From: Cardiocondyla obscurior
Lineage: Eukaryota > Arthropoda > Insecta > Hymenoptera > Formicidae
DNA: 64,000 nt
Assembly (NCBI RefSeq): GCF_019399895.1
Contig: NC_091881.1
Span: 1,614,501-1,678,500, forward strand
Direction: 5' to 3'
The notes beneath the pieces are model-generated. The model searched no databases, had not been told where the DNA came from, and saw nothing but the letters and a program-made list of their open reading frames with translations. Shown here piece by piece: positions 12,191 through 25,483 of the stretch. Position 1 is the first letter of the stretch. Every line of letters begins with the position of its first letter. The translations under genes and the position numbers were made by a program.

Positions 12191-14979
12191 AAAATGAGTG
12201 GGTCGTCGACAGGCGTGATCCCACACTCCGTCGCCGTCGAGCGCGCGAGGCAAGCTCAACCCGAAAATTAAATAATAAAAAGCAAAAAAAAAAAAAATGA
12301 AAACCAAAAGCCCAAAAAGCAAACTAAAAAGATGCAAAGACGAACGAACAAAAAGCGTGAAGTAGCCAGCCGATGCGCTTGTGCACCGTAGAGCTCTGTA
12401 ATAACAAGAAAACAACAGCAACGCACTCGATAACCACTTAGCTACCTGCCAACCTGCTGTTCGGGAACTCCCCCGCCGCGCCCGGGACTACCCCCGATAG
12501 CTGAGTAGACGTGCTGCACCAGCTTCGCCGCCGCTGCTTTCGTTCTTTTCCATCTTCTCTTCTCCCTCTCCGCAAGATCGCTGCGCACGAGGGGTCGTTC
12601 GAGTCGGGGTCGTCGTCCCGGGGCCGACGAAAGCGAAGCGAACGAACGGCTTTGGAAAACTCTTGGTCTTCTGCTGTCTGGAGCCGCATGTTAACGTTCT
12701 TAACTCAACGACTGTGCCTTCTTAAAGCCGGTTGCGCCAAGGGTCAGTCAGCGCTAATCTCCACTCACCCGCCCTTCTTCCTTTTGTCTGTACAAGGTGT
12801 CACTTGCAGCCGCACTTTAATTTATAACGAAGATACCTTCCGATCGATACTTCATTAACCAACCACGACTTTTTGTAATGTTAATATCAAAGAATTTTTT
12901 GTTTCACCCTTTTTTTTTTTTCTTTTTTCTTTTGGAAAAAAGAAAAAAACCGACGCTAGCGAAATCTGAAATAATTGGATAAACCGAAATTAAAATTTTC
13001 CTTTCGCTGAACACTTTGTATTGGATAGAACTCGAGCAAAAGATTAGCTGACTCAAACCATCGGCGCAACTCAGCCTTAGTTTCCTACCCGAGCGATGAA
13101 CGATGCGATATACTGATTGCGAAAAAGTAGAGGAGCGCTTTAATAATCTCTTTCTAATAATCCCTCCCTCCGCCTCGCAAATTATTAACGCGCATAATGC
13201 AGTCTAACGGCTACGCAATCCTTTTCCCTGTTCCAGGTGATTCAGTCCGTCACGTCGCTCATGCTTCCGAAAATATTTCAAAAGTAATTTCGACTTGCTG
13301 AAAGTCCCCGAGAGAGATTTTCCGAGTAGGATCGTAACTCGACGTAATCGAGAGAGAAAGAGTGTGTCGATCGATCTTCTCGAGAACCTCGTTGATAAAG
13401 AAAAAAAAAAGGAAAAAAAAAAGACAAAGCGTCCGCTTTTAAAACGTATTTAGGTTTGCATTCATTTCGTCTCATCGTCTCCCCTTTTCGTCCTTCTCTC
13501 TCGCCAGTTTCAGACACACACTATTTTTCTCGCGATTTTTCTTCCCGCCTCTTTTCCGCGCCGTTCTACCGATATGGCGCACCGCCTCTTTTCTCTTTTC
13601 TATATTTTTCTCTTTCTTCTTCTCATATTTTTCTTTCTTTTTTTATTCTATCTGGTATTTTTCCCCCGACGAGACCTTCGCTGCTAGGCGGTATATACGT
13701 TCTTCCACGTAACAAACACGACGGTCCTCGCCTGTACAGGCAAATAAAATGCAACAATCACCATTCTCGATCAAAACCAAACTAACGACCCTCTCGACAT
13801 ACGCGAAGCTGGTTCTCTTAATCCGTTCTTACAGGCGAACACGGCCGATCGATCACATTACTCCGATGTGCTCGATCGACGTTTCTCCCCCGACAGTAAA
13901 GATTGTTGCCCTGAAACTCTTCCACAGCTTCCACTACGGCGCGCTGTATCGTCAAAAGCGATCACTCCCTTCGGGTTTCTAAACGAAAACGGTCCCTTTA
14001 TCAGAGGAATCCCCTTAACTTCCGTAAGACGCCGTATTTTACCCGCGACGGAAGCCGCGTAGATTAAGCGCACAATCGTACGCGGGGATTAGGTACCCGG
14101 TCTCCTCTATCAGCCACAACGGAATTCACCGTAGCTAGAACGTCCGGTTCGACGAGAAAAAGACCGTCACTCGTACCTGGAACGCTCAATGATCACCACA
14201 GTCCGTCCGCGCGCGCTCGCGTTTATCCTGCGGACAGTCGCGAGAGAGAAAGAGAGAAAGTCTTCGACAATCTTGTGTATGCTGAAGAAAAAGAGAGAAA
14301 GAGAGAAATTGGGTGCGCGTATGTCTGTATGTATGTGTGTGTGCGTGTCTATTCTCGCGCAGAACGAACGAGGAACGAAGAAACCTGCTCGCGCCGTTCC
14401 GGGTCTCCGAGGGTGTACATTGGGGACGCGACTCGCCGGTGCGAATCACGGAAGACGCGCTTACCGGAGACAGCCGGACGGCGGGGACGAAGAAGAGGGT
14501 TCACCAGAAGGGTCGTTCGACTCCTTGAAGCGAGTCGACGGGGGTGTCGAGTGGTGCCTCTGCGGAAACGAAACGAAGCGACGACGGTTTCGAGCAGTGG
14601 CGTGACTTTTGCGATCGGAGGCCGTTGCGGGAGAAAAAAAAAAAGAAAAAAATAAGCGCTTGACGTTCCTCGCGAAAGCACGTTACGCGCTTCCGTTCAA
14701 GTTCCTCTCGCACGAGCCACCCCGTGCGCGAGATCGCTAAGGCGGCATGCCGCTTTGAGCTTTTCTTTTTTCTCTCCACGAATTTCCGTACAGACGAACG
14801 TGATCGCGAGATGAAAGGCGGCTCGTGCGAGATGAAGTCGAAGGTCCGCCTCCGGACCCGCGTGAAACTTACGCCACCGGAGAGTCCAGTAATCTCGCGA
14901 GAGTTAAGTAATTATTGTAAATATTCGTTGCGCACGCGACGATATATAACAGAGAAGAGAGATATTCTACATAAATAAA

Positions 14980-15165
14980 TAGTTATATATATACATATTA
15001 TATATATATTATATATATTTTTTTTCTTTCGTGAAAAAGCGCACAGGTGGACGCGTCGTCGCTGCGGACGATAATAAATTATTGTTATTGATAATATATT
15101 AATACTATTATTACTATTACTATTATCGTCATCGCTACTACTGTTAGTATTACTGTTATCATTGA
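14980..15165. repeat. TA and (ATT/ACT)n low-complexity tract
   Basis: A TA-rich run is followed by repeated TATTAC/TACTAT units. Read on the minus strand it creates a false Asn/Ser/Asp-rich reading frame. Confidence 0.7.
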
Positions 15166-16171
15166 GAAACGTCACTGGTTTGGTGATATATTGTATATTA
15201 CACGGCGAGGATGCGAAACCTTTCGAGGATCGGGCTTCGAGCGAGAAGGATTCAGACTGCCGAGGCTCGTGGTTGTGGGATTTTTTTGTTTCTTCATTCA
15301 TATTCGTACGCGATTAATCGTTCTTCGTGGTGACATTAGAGGCGGAATTAGCCACCTCGCGATGTTCTGATTGTTACTTAAAGAAAAAGAGAGAGAGAGA
15401 GAGAAAGAGGAAGACGGCCACCTTCCCTCGCTCCGTTGACCGCGGCTCTCCCTTGGCCTTTTCTCGACCAAGACTGACGGAAGTCAGGGATGACGAATGC
15501 AACCGTAAGACGATCGAGTATCACGAGCGGCAACTCCGTCTCATCGCGAGAGAAAGATTTCGTTTTCCGGTCGTCTCGCGTCTTCGAGGCTCGACTTTAG
15601 ATCCGTCCGGGACGGACGGAAGTGTTAACGCCGCTCGCGAGCCAGACTTTGGATTTGTCATGTTTGCGAACTCGTTTTCGAACATCCTTGCGTGCTCGAG
15701 GTGGAACGCAGCGGACGGAGTTTGTCGAGGCGCGTATTAGCTACTTTCTCGCTGCGGTTTTCCTCCCGACGTTATTATCGTGTGTTGACACCTCTAGTGA
15801 TATACGTTTTTCGCGTTCCCTGAAACTTTTCTATTTCTCTTTTCCCCCCCGCCCTCTCTCCCCGACTTTTCGCCCTTCGGTCTCTCTTCACCCTCCGATT
15901 TAATGGTCACTCCCCCTGGCTCCGTTCTCGTCGCAGCCCGCGCATTCGTCTCACGTCTCGCCGAGTTCATTTCTTTCGACCCCCGTACTACTAAATACAC
16001 GATTAGCCATTAAGAGTTTTAACGACCCGCGATGCGAAAGTTTATTAGAATCGCCGCCGATTAGACGCGAGGTTTCTGATCGACTTTTAGCTCCCGGCAT
16101 GAAAGTAAGATAAGTAAGGACCGCGCGACGCGAGTTCCCATCGGAACCCGCTATCATTCGTCACGAACAAG

Positions 16172-16262
16172 TGCGTGTATATATATGTATATCATTATGT
16201 ACATTATATCTGTCACATATTATGTACATACATGTATGTATGTATATATATATGTATATGTG
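16172..16262. repeat. TATG/TA microsatellite
   Basis: Alternating TGTATA, TATATA and TGTATGTATG units with interruptions. Confidence 0.75.
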
Positions 16263-17019
16263 CTTAAAGTGAGAGAGCATCCGTGCCCAGTATAATGCTC
16301 CGTACATACACATCCTCGCGTCATCCTAATCAGTGCACGTACGATATGTACGTATCGATGCAAGCATACTGATTGCATCGGTGCGTGTATAAGTACGTAC
16401 GTCAGTCGCCCATCCTGTAATTAAAGCTCATTATTTTTAATGTATGTGAACTATTGTCGTGGCGTGTAATATTCGTACTTGTATAAAGGCAAATCGCCCA
16501 CGCTGACGCTCCAATCGTTCTCGCTCGAATCGTCCACGTTGGAGCATACTCTTAAGAACGAATTTCATTATTTTCTTCGAAAACGATAACAAACCTTGCA
16601 CATTTCTAATGTACGCCGACAGCTCTGTACGAATAAAGGTTTGGAAATAATTCCGTCTGTCCCTTTCGTTGCGTCGTGATTCTTTTTCAGAGAAAGGTCT
16701 TTCGAATATTTAATTTTCCAACTCTTCTAGCTTTTATCCGTTAAGTAAAGAAAAGAAAAAAGAAAAATTCCTAAATGAGAACCGTCCCCTATGCAAATTC
16801 TTAAAAAGGCGATACTTAAATAAATTGCAATAAAAATTTAAAATAATTATTGCAAAACACGCGACATTAAAAAAAAAAATTTAATTGGTCAAACGTAAAA
16901 TTTTGCGACTACGTCGACCGAATGCATCTTTCTATATATTTAACGCATTATTTAATTTCGCTTTGTAACATAATAATTTAGCATATGGGTCGCAAAGACA
17001 GCATGGATGCTGCTCATAA

Positions 17020-17300
17020 ATTTCCCAGGCGAAGTAAATAAATTTTCTTCGTCTGGTTAAAAAGTAAAAACTAAACTAGCACAGTTCACGAATCGTACAC
17101 TGAGGGGCCGGCCGGGACTTATTACTACTTTGCATTGCAAATTTAAATTGTTTTCAGCGACCGGGGGATGATGCGGTCTTTGAGGATAAAATGCAAGATA
17201 CACGACGCTATGTACGTAACACATATTTCACCTTTTCCACGAAACATTGCATCGCAAATGGCTGTAGCACTTCGTTTGAAGTACAGGATGCAGTATTTCT
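17020..17300. repeat. Diverged local duplication, copy A
   Basis: Matches copy B (17715-17940) about 0.65 kb to the right. Shared landmarks in order are AAAAAGTA, an ACAGTTC(A/G)CGA block, AAATTYAAATTGTTTTCAGC, a CTTTGA(G/A)GAT block, and a CACGAAAC/CGCGAAAC block with TTG(C/T)(A/G)(T/C)CGCAAAT. Small indels separate the copies. On the minus strand, fragments of a shared frame can be followed but stops interrupt it in copy A, as expected of decayed gene or transposon copies. I cannot name the source. Confidence 0.5.
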
Positions 17301-17440
17301 CAAAATTTTCAAAATAGTAAAATAATCTCTTTATGCTTATTTGAAGCCTCAATTGTTTCCTAGTTTGTCTACAGACGATGACGAAATCGGCAAAGTTAAT
17401 CAGTACTTCAACAACAACGTATAAATCGAATAATTGTTTC

Positions 17441-17516
17441 AATATTAAAGATTAGAAAATAAAAAATAATATATATACTTTTTTTCATATTTTCCAGTTT
17501 CTTAATCTTTAATATT
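17441..17516. repeat. Inverted repeat, 14-bp perfect arms
   Basis: Arm AATATTAAAGATTA at 17441-17454 is the reverse complement of TAATCTTTAATATT at 17503-17516, with an AT-rich loop of about 48 bases. It sits between the two diverged duplicate copies and could be part of a small element or a chance AT palindrome. Confidence 0.55.
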
Positions 17517-17581
17517 ACAAATATTTTCATAGAACTCTATATATAAACCGCAGAACTTGGACTAAGAATCATACTGCTTAC

Positions 17582-17693
17582 CTGCTATTTGAATAGTTTC
17601 AAGAAATCCTTGTTCTACGGTGTCGGACGTTGTCAGCACAACACCCTCGCGCATAGTAAGATCGCAGATTATTCCGCGTAGAAATCCGCGCAT
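17582..17693 (-). CDS. Weak candidate first exon or pseudo-exon, product unknown
   Basis: On the minus strand an ATG at 17693-17691 opens 37 codons to a good donor (GCAG/GTAAGC, exon end 17582). The peptide begins MRGFLRGIICDLTM and later contains TTSDTVEQGFLETIQ, which looks protein-like. An in-frame TGA lies two codons upstream, so it could only be an initiating exon, or an exon broken by mutation. A CAG preceded by T-rich sequence lies upstream near 17733. It overlaps the edge of the decayed duplication, so pseudogene is as likely as gene. Confidence 0.2.
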
Positions 17694-17714
17694 AAATCTT
17701 CATGGCGTGGCAAG

Positions 17715-17940
17715 TCGTGTCTCCTGAAAAAGTAGATAGCAAAATGATACAGTTCGCGATCCGTCGCAAGATAGGCTCCGCATTATAAATTCAAATTGTT
17801 TTCAGCAATCATGAGACGATACGAACTTTGAAGATGGAACGCGAGATGTACATTTTCTACATTGCACATATATTTCAGTTCCTCCGCGAAACGTTGTGCC
17901 GCAAATACTTTCTTGTTGTCTGCATTTGAAATTTAACGCG
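17715..17940. repeat. Diverged local duplication, copy B
   Basis: Partner of copy A. In copy B the minus strand keeps an open stretch (KVFAAQRFAEELKYMCN and on to MIAENNLNL) before a TAA, while the matching frame in copy A is broken earlier. This suggests a formerly coding segment, now degraded. The family is not recognised. Confidence 0.5.
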
Positions 17941-20900
17941 CGGTAGATTGCAACATTGCTAACATTTCTCACGTTAGTTTTATATATAAATATACTTTCA
18001 TATAAATACTTTTAATTTTTTCCAAACGGCGTTTGTAATAAAATTTTAATATTATTAATTAAATCTTAATATTTGCGGGCAGCCCTGTAATTGTAAAAAT
18101 GTAAAATCAATTTAAGCAACGTTACTTTTATGTTATAAAAAGTATTTCTGAATCGCAAGTGGCGTCACGTCAGTTATTGTAAATTTACGTATTTTTATGC
18201 GACCAATTTTGCGATTATTTAAACATTAATTTTCTCCCGTTTATCATAAAAATATAAAAATTAAAAATTGCACTTTATATTACATTAAATTTCTGATAAT
18301 ATTATTTAATTAATTTATGTAACGCATAAGTAACCAATTTAAACCGTAAATAATTGACTAATTAAAATTTTTCTCGACTGTTAAATAATAATCAACTTAA
18401 TTAAATGTAATCAAATTGATTTACATTTAATTATAATTTATTTTTATAAAACCCAAATATGTTATTATGAAAGTGGAAATTTTTTTATTTAATATTATTT
18501 ATCGATTGCATCCCTAAATTCGGAGTTCTTTGTCCAAAGTTCTCATTGCAAAGAGTAAATGAATCACTTTTCAGATCATGCTAATATATCACGATTTATT
18601 TTACGTGTTGTTAAGTTTTATTTAATTTGTGCGTATAGATCGTGACTATGCCTGTCTGCTCATACGCAATTGGAGTATTACATATCAACCTATTTTCAGC
18701 CACAGAGTACATCCTTGTACTATACTCGCATATGTAATATATCCTAAACAAGACGTAACTCCTACGTAGGCTGATAATTAAATCACACTAGAAATTTGAT
18801 GAACTTAATTTAACTCCCGTATATATATTTTTCCACATATAAAAATTAAATGTTTAAGTAACAACGATTACCTTTCGTAACATAAAATAATAACATTTCA
18901 TTCAAGTTAAATTTTAAACTTGTGCTGACGAATACATCACAGTATAATTAAAAATTATTATGCGTAGGTTGTTAATATGTTTCAAGTATTTTTTTTTTTT
19001 CCTCTTTTTTCAAAAATTAATTCCGCGGAAATTATGTTGCGCACAGCATAACGTCCACGCATAATTTAATTTTCCTTTCAAAAACTGTTGAATATAGTTT
19101 AATTGACGCCGTGGCTTTTGCTAATTCCTACGAGACTAATTTCGTCGTGGCGAATAACATTGCCTTAGGTTCTCACACCGGGCGCATCGCTGGAACATTA
19201 AGTCAAGTTAATCGTGATATATGACACGTTGAGCATGTGGAGAAGTTGTCTCGCCCATACTGAGTTACATCCTATATCTTCATATGCGTCGGCTTGCCTT
19301 TAGGTAGTACGCACATCGAAACAGATAGCGCATTGTTCTTTCTTCATTTCTAACATTACAGATTATGATTCGTATATCCAAGAATTATTAAAGATTTTTT
19401 AAAATCTTTAAGCAATTCTTATTTAATTCTTTTGATAAAATGACACTGAATTTTATTTCTTTTCCTTCTTAATGTTATAAAATCGTTAACAATACGCTGT
19501 CTTAAAAAAAATCAGTTTTCTTTCGTCAAAAATAGTTTTACGCGAATGGGAAAAAAAATATTCATGTAATTCTATCTTTATTTCGTTTTCCTGATATTTA
19601 TTATTTTTATATGTTTTTTTAAATATCCGAAAATTTTCAAATTTGGTTAGCGGATTGATGAGATGCTACGGGCAGTGTGGACGTGGCTTTACGACTAAAA
19701 TGCGATCAATACAAATGTATACGCATAGTTTTGCGTGCGTAAAATGTTCGAAACTGCATGTTGAATTCGAAGTCAAAATTATGCGAGACGACAGACATTT
19801 GCATTAATGCGTTCGCGGGTGGGTATTAATATAATTGAAGCGTATCGTAATAGTTTCGCGGTAATTCCTTGCTGAAATCAACTGCAAGTATTTCGTCAGT
19901 AAATTACATTCCATTAAATAATATCTCGCAATGTCTGAATTTCAATGTGTGATGATTGAAGTTTTATCACGTCTTCGCGCGTTCAATAATTAATCGTGCC
20001 GACTTTATCCGTAATAATTGCTCTTTAGCACTTTGATTCCAAAACCGCACGCAAGGGAAACTTTAACAATTCTGTGATTAACAAATTTAGACAAAAAAAA
20101 AAACGTATTAATTCAAAATCGAGTAAAAAATTTATAGTAGAAAAAAAAAGGAAAAAGAAAACCGGAACGCTCTATACGAGAGCGCTATCTCGCGATATCA
20201 ATTGTTCCCATCCCCATCCGGATGGAGCAGCACGATCTTTTACCGATCCACCCGTCCCGGGAGGGTGATGTAAAAGGCGTAAATCCGCGGTGCGCAAAGT
20301 CGGGATCCGACGGTGCCACGGGCGGAGAAACGTGATCCAGAGGACAGCGCGAATAATTCATCGAAATCCGGCGGGATTTGGTGGGCGGAAGGCGGCGAAT
20401 TCCGGGCCTGAATGCCGAAGGGCCGTCATTCTCGCCGAAGATTTTCGCTCGTCCTCTCGTATACCATTAGTCGATACTCTCACGAACGTCTCCGACAGAT
20501 GGTCGTTTCACCGAACGAGAAGACACGGGCGAGCGGGAAAGGGGTGGAGATGAAGTGAGAAAAGGAGCGAGGAGGAAAATACCTCGATTTCTTCTTACGA
20601 TTCTATATATGGATCTCACGTTCGCTTTCTCTACCCGACATTAATATCGCTTCTTTGCGTGATCCTTCATTATGATTACTCGCGGTACGTTTGCTCGCGA
20701 TTTTCCGCCGCGGGAAAACGCAGCTCTTACGTATAACCCCGGCGATTTCTTGCCGCGACGATATGGTCCCGCTGAGTTGTGATCCTTCACCCACGCCCGT
20801 AGATATGATCGAGACGAAAACTCGATTAAGGCTATTCGCTTTTGCTGCACGGCATGCCCGCTTGCCCGTTAGATTACCCGTGTCCTTATCACGCAAACAT

Positions 20901-23900
20901 ATTTTCTTCACGGTATGTTGTAAATGGAATAATTAAAAGACAAAATCTTTTTTAAAAAAATACGATTATTCCCTCTATTAAAAAAAGAAAAAAAAATTCT
21001 AAAATAATATAAAAATTTATAATAAAATTAATAATAGAAAATTGTTATGTATATACTTAACATTTTTGCTATTTTATATGTGAATATCGGATCCAACGGT
21101 TATGATAATAAATTACGTTGACATCGGAATACGCGTCAAAAATTGTGCACGATTAACTCTGCACGAATGAAAAGAAAGTTAATTACTTAAATGCCGATTT
21201 ATTTCTGTTGTCCATGATTTCGTATTATTCGACAGTGCTAACAGCATTAATTAATCATTGGCCGAGCGAAGGCCGTAGACACCGTTGAGGCGAATAGCTC
21301 GGTGCTACTTGGAATTAATTAGATTTTGCACGCTAGAGTTAACGTTGAAGGATATCTTAATCCACCTTGTTTCCGGTCGAGCATGCAGACGTATATAGTG
21401 AAATCATCTATCTGCGTCGACTAATTTAACTGATATGAGTATGATTGAACGATCGCGCGGTATTGTGGAGTTTTAAGCGTCACCCGTTACGTTTGATTAC
21501 GCTGTAACGCTGTAATGAAGTTCCGCCGGAAGTCACCGCTAAATTAAAAGCTTCCTTTTACGAGGGTCTATCTTAATTCTGCAATACGGGATGATTTCAA
21601 ATTGCAAGGACTTCAATATTAGAAACGTTTTCCAAATTCGCATAAAAATACATTATTAATCTTTTAAATGTTACTCAGACGATTCTCGTGAGAGTATTTG
21701 TACAATTAGGGAATAAAATTTTATATTTAGGAGGACAAAAATGATAGGAAATTTCTCTCTCGTTTACGAATAAGGGGAAAAAAAAGTACAAACGTACGTA
21801 CACTTTCGGTGTTTCATTTGGTTCCTTCCGATTTCTGTACATGTGGTATCTCCTGGTCCTTCGAAATAACTCTGCGGCAGGTTATCACTGGATGCATGCA
21901 ATCGACACGATAATTCGACGTGTAATCGACAGGTAGCAGTCGATTCATCATGATGCATTGACAGTGTTTCAGGAAAGTCCTTCCATCTGCATTCCCGCTA
22001 GAATAATACGGTGTTTCGTCCCGAGAGTGAAAAAAATAACAGAACATTGGCAGGTAAAATGGGACATGCCCATGGGAAGATATGCTATCGACTTTTATTT
22101 ATGAATTCTTCGGAATTTTTATCAATTTTATTTTATAATAATTATTTTTTCATATAAGAAAAATTTCTTATTTTACTATTTAGTTGCGTTAATTATTGTT
22201 GCATCGTTTCAAAATGGTGCACTGCTAGTGTGCATCGGTACCTTGTTCCTTAACTTTAGTTACCGATATTGATAACATTTGTTAAACGATGTTCCAGTAG
22301 TTTATGCGCATATTAGTGTTTACCACATCGGTTGGTCATCTACATGCAATATTGTTTGTTATCATTACAAATATTTGACGTTCATATATACATGATTAAA
22401 TAGAATATTAACGTTATGCTCGACAATAGTCGTAAATTTGTAGTCTGGATTGTGGTCTTCTATGTGTTACGCAAAGCGTAAAACTAGAAAATAAATGAAG
22501 CAGTAGATTGTTCAAAATTAAACGCAAATATTACAATGATGTGTATTATATCATTTACATTTCCAAAATGAATTTTGAGAGGACTTGTCAAACTAACTTT
22601 TGATATCAAATGTTATCATTTTTAATTGCGTTATAAAATATGCAAAATTATTTGGTGAAAAGGAACGATTACTCTAGCATCTATTTACATTTTTCGTGAT
22701 AATTATATGTTAATAAATTAATGCAACCAGAGATAGTCAAAAGAACTGTAATCTGATTTGAAAAAAATAATTCTTTCCTCATAATTTTGTTAGCGATACT
22801 CGGAAAAAAATCTAATTTAAAAATATAACAGAGGTAGTTATTATGTCTTAAAAAAAAAATGAAAGAATTTCAATTATATCGTTGTACATGACATAATCTA
22901 CGATCGCTATCTTGAGTCTCTTTACAGTATGTAACAACCTTCAATCTGCTTTCGGCCAATATACCCGCCTGACTTGGCAGAATTTCATCCCCATCCGTCG
23001 CATTGGAGATGCGAGCTTGGAAACGCGCTTATTGAAAATTTTATTTGGTCGAATCGTCTACACATTTTGCTCAATTGACTTAAATTTTTGCGAAGAAAGT
23101 TTTAAAGTATATATGATTAAATAGCGTTTACGCTTGCGTGTACGCTACGTAATATCAAAAATTATAGAATTGAGAAAAGTTATAAAGCAGGAATCAAGTG
23201 TTCTCTTCGATTTCTGCTAAATTAGTTGTAGAAAAATTAACCGTACGCCAATTTACTGTGTAGAATATTTAAAAAAAATTATGCTCAAACTTTTCCAATT
23301 TGCTTCTCATTCAGTTTTTTTAACCTACTTCCCTTAATTTTTTATTTAATAATTTAATTAATGTTTGCAATTACGACATGTTCGTATGCGTGGATTTTTA
23401 TCGCGACGTGGGTATCGGTACCTGTCGAAGTTCACTGTGGTTTTCAATAAAGTCTGCACCCTGCTCGCAATCTGATCGATACAGAAAGTTTCGGTGCGCG
23501 AGAGTCGGCGCTCGCAGCACGGGGAGCATTTAATAAAAAAAAAAGGGGGGGGAGGCAAAAAATCTGTGTCGATAGGGGATCTGCACGCGGACATTGATTA
23601 ATCAATAGCACAAGTGTTCGCTATGGCGGAGATCAAAGAGCGTCAGATGCTAATCGGGCAAACTTGCCACTTCCACGTCTGTCGAAAAGTTCGCGAAGCT
23701 GCGCGTATCTTCACTTCGCAAAAGCTCTCTATCTGCTGCTTTTCCCGGAGTCTGTCTCCCGGATGAAGTGACATTCTTTGCGTAGCTTTAATTTCGAAAG
23801 TGCACGTCACGAAGACTTTCCCCTTTTTTTATTTTTTTATTTTTTTTTTTCAGAGATTAAGAATAGACAGGTTTTAACGACGCAATAAGTACACGAGAGT

Positions 23901-24900
23901 GAAATTGTCAGAGCGACTTCGTACAAAACGATGTTTCCCGCGAATATATATAATCGAGTGCGAAATTCATACTTATTTCGATTGCCATTAGAATCTCGAT
24001 TTACGCCAGCTTTTATTCCGCTACATTTGCTGCCGTTACAATTAAACACATTCCGCGTATCCAATCACTTCTCCTCTTTTCATTTCGATATACACCGTGT
24101 ATATTTCTGTTTTTAATGAAAAAGCTCCGTTTTACCCTTCCCACCGCCGTTTTTTTCCCCTCCCGCCCTATTATCGGCGGCTCTTAATTCTAATAATTTG
24201 TAATTCTATCGCTTTTCCAGATCGCAGCTTTCGCTGCGCGCGGCCATGCCGATCGTTTCTGCCGACTCCGCTCATCACGGTCCATTACCTTTCCTCGTAA
24301 ATATCGTCTTTCGAGTGTTCGTCGTGAAAGGGATCATCAGCGCCGCGGCATTGCAGAGCCGACGCATTCACCCGCACGACTAACACTTACTCCCCTGCCG
24401 ATGGCAATTAATTTATTTCTCTCGACTCACCACGTTCGATTCGCGTTTATCACTCGCGGCACGATCGCGAAGCATTCGCGCGATGTCACGGAACTCGCGC
24501 GGCTCTGTTTACGAAGGGGTATCGTTTTTTACGCAAACCCAATCTCTAAAATAAAAAAAAAAATAAAAAAGTTTTTTTTTTCTACTCTCCTCTCGCTATT
24601 CCCTTCGTAATTTTATTACTAAAGTTTATTACGATTCACTAAATTTTATTACAATTTACGCATTCCGCGTTACGATACGATTACACGCTGCAACAGATTT
24701 TTTCGTTCGACCGTTTATTCGACACGGTGATCCGGAACAAACATTTCAAAAAATTGTTGCAAATAAAATGGTTTAAAAGTAACAAATTTTAAATAAGTGC
24801 AGAGAAAAAAAAAGGGAAGCAGGTGTAAGTTTCTCTTTTTTCGAAAGTCTATTTTTTAAATCCTTTTAGAATTTTATATCATTCGAATTTACATATGTTA
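17941..24900. other. AT-rich intergenic DNA, no gene recognised
   Basis: Largely AT-rich with a short GC-rich patch at about 20.2-20.9 kb. I found no splice-bounded coding block, RNA gene or recognisable transposon protein. A small imperfect hairpin is noted at 19380-19420. Confidence 0.55.
19380..19420. repeat. Short imperfect hairpin
   Basis: AAGAATT.TTAAAGATTTT pairs with AAAATCTTTAAGCAATTCTT around an almost absent loop. The arms are about 19 bp and AT-rich. Too short and too AT-rich to claim as a microRNA precursor. Confidence 0.45.
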
Positions 24901-25033
24901 AGGTGTGCATACACTTAGCGGACAAGCACTTAATGAACATAGAGACCGTGAATATTCGTTAATAACGTTTAATGTGCTTTTTTTTCTTTTTTCTACTAAT
25001 AATTTCGCTCGCTAAGTGTATGTAATACACCCT
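24901..25033. mobile_element. 133-bp MITE-like element with terminal inverted repeats and TA flanks
   Basis: The left end AGGTGTGCATACACTTAGCG is mirrored at the right end by CGCTAAGTGTATGTAATACA followed by CCCT, with one small indel. Subterminal arms also pair (AAGCACTTAATGAAC against the reverse complement of GTTTAATGTGCTT). Both ends are flanked by TA, the target duplication of Tc1/mariner-type elements. It has no coding capacity, so it would be a non-autonomous miniature element. Copy number elsewhere is unknown. Confidence 0.65.
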
Positions 25034-25483
25034 TATATTACTTTTGCGCGAATATAATTCAGATTACAGAAAGTAACGATCTCAAACAGTTTGCAAATGC
25101 ATTCACCATTTAAAAGTTCGTTACATTACACTCAGAAAAATATAGCGGCTTGAAATGCAAAGATAACCGAGCAAAATCTGAAAATTCTTTCCCGTCTGAA
25201 ATTTATCATTGAAATTTATTGCACGGCCCCTACGTTGTTGCGTGCAGTTGCATATTGCACTGCTATTTATAAACAGGTGAAACTTGAAAGATAAAGAGCG
25301 CTCATTTTCAGATTGTAACGTACGGTCGTACTTAATTGTTAAATAGCCACCAAAAATATATTTCTCTTTTTGCTTTGTATGAAACTTGCAAGTAGCTTTT
25401 TTTTCTTTTCTTTTAATTAACGCTGCGATTTTAATAGATCTAATAGATCGAAAAATTTGATATAAGTTATTAATGATGCTTAC

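Larger units (their letters stand above)
12191..16980. other. GC-rich, CpG-rich non-coding island with simple repeats
   Basis: Many overlapping open frames occur on both strands because the base composition removes stop codons; none shows a domain. Simple sequence is common: a GA run near 15388-15404, TA and ATT-type repeats at about 14980-15165, and a TATG/TA-rich tract at 16172-16262. An AATAAA near 16630 could be the 3' end of an unrecognised transcript. The composition suits promoter, first-exon or UTR sequence of a gene I cannot identify. Confidence 0.45.

Noticed and set aside
14186..14681. Overlapping ORFs of 70-138 codons on both strands
   Set aside because: Several mutually exclusive frames are open at once because CpG-rich sequence lacks stops; GA and GT repeats make up much of them.
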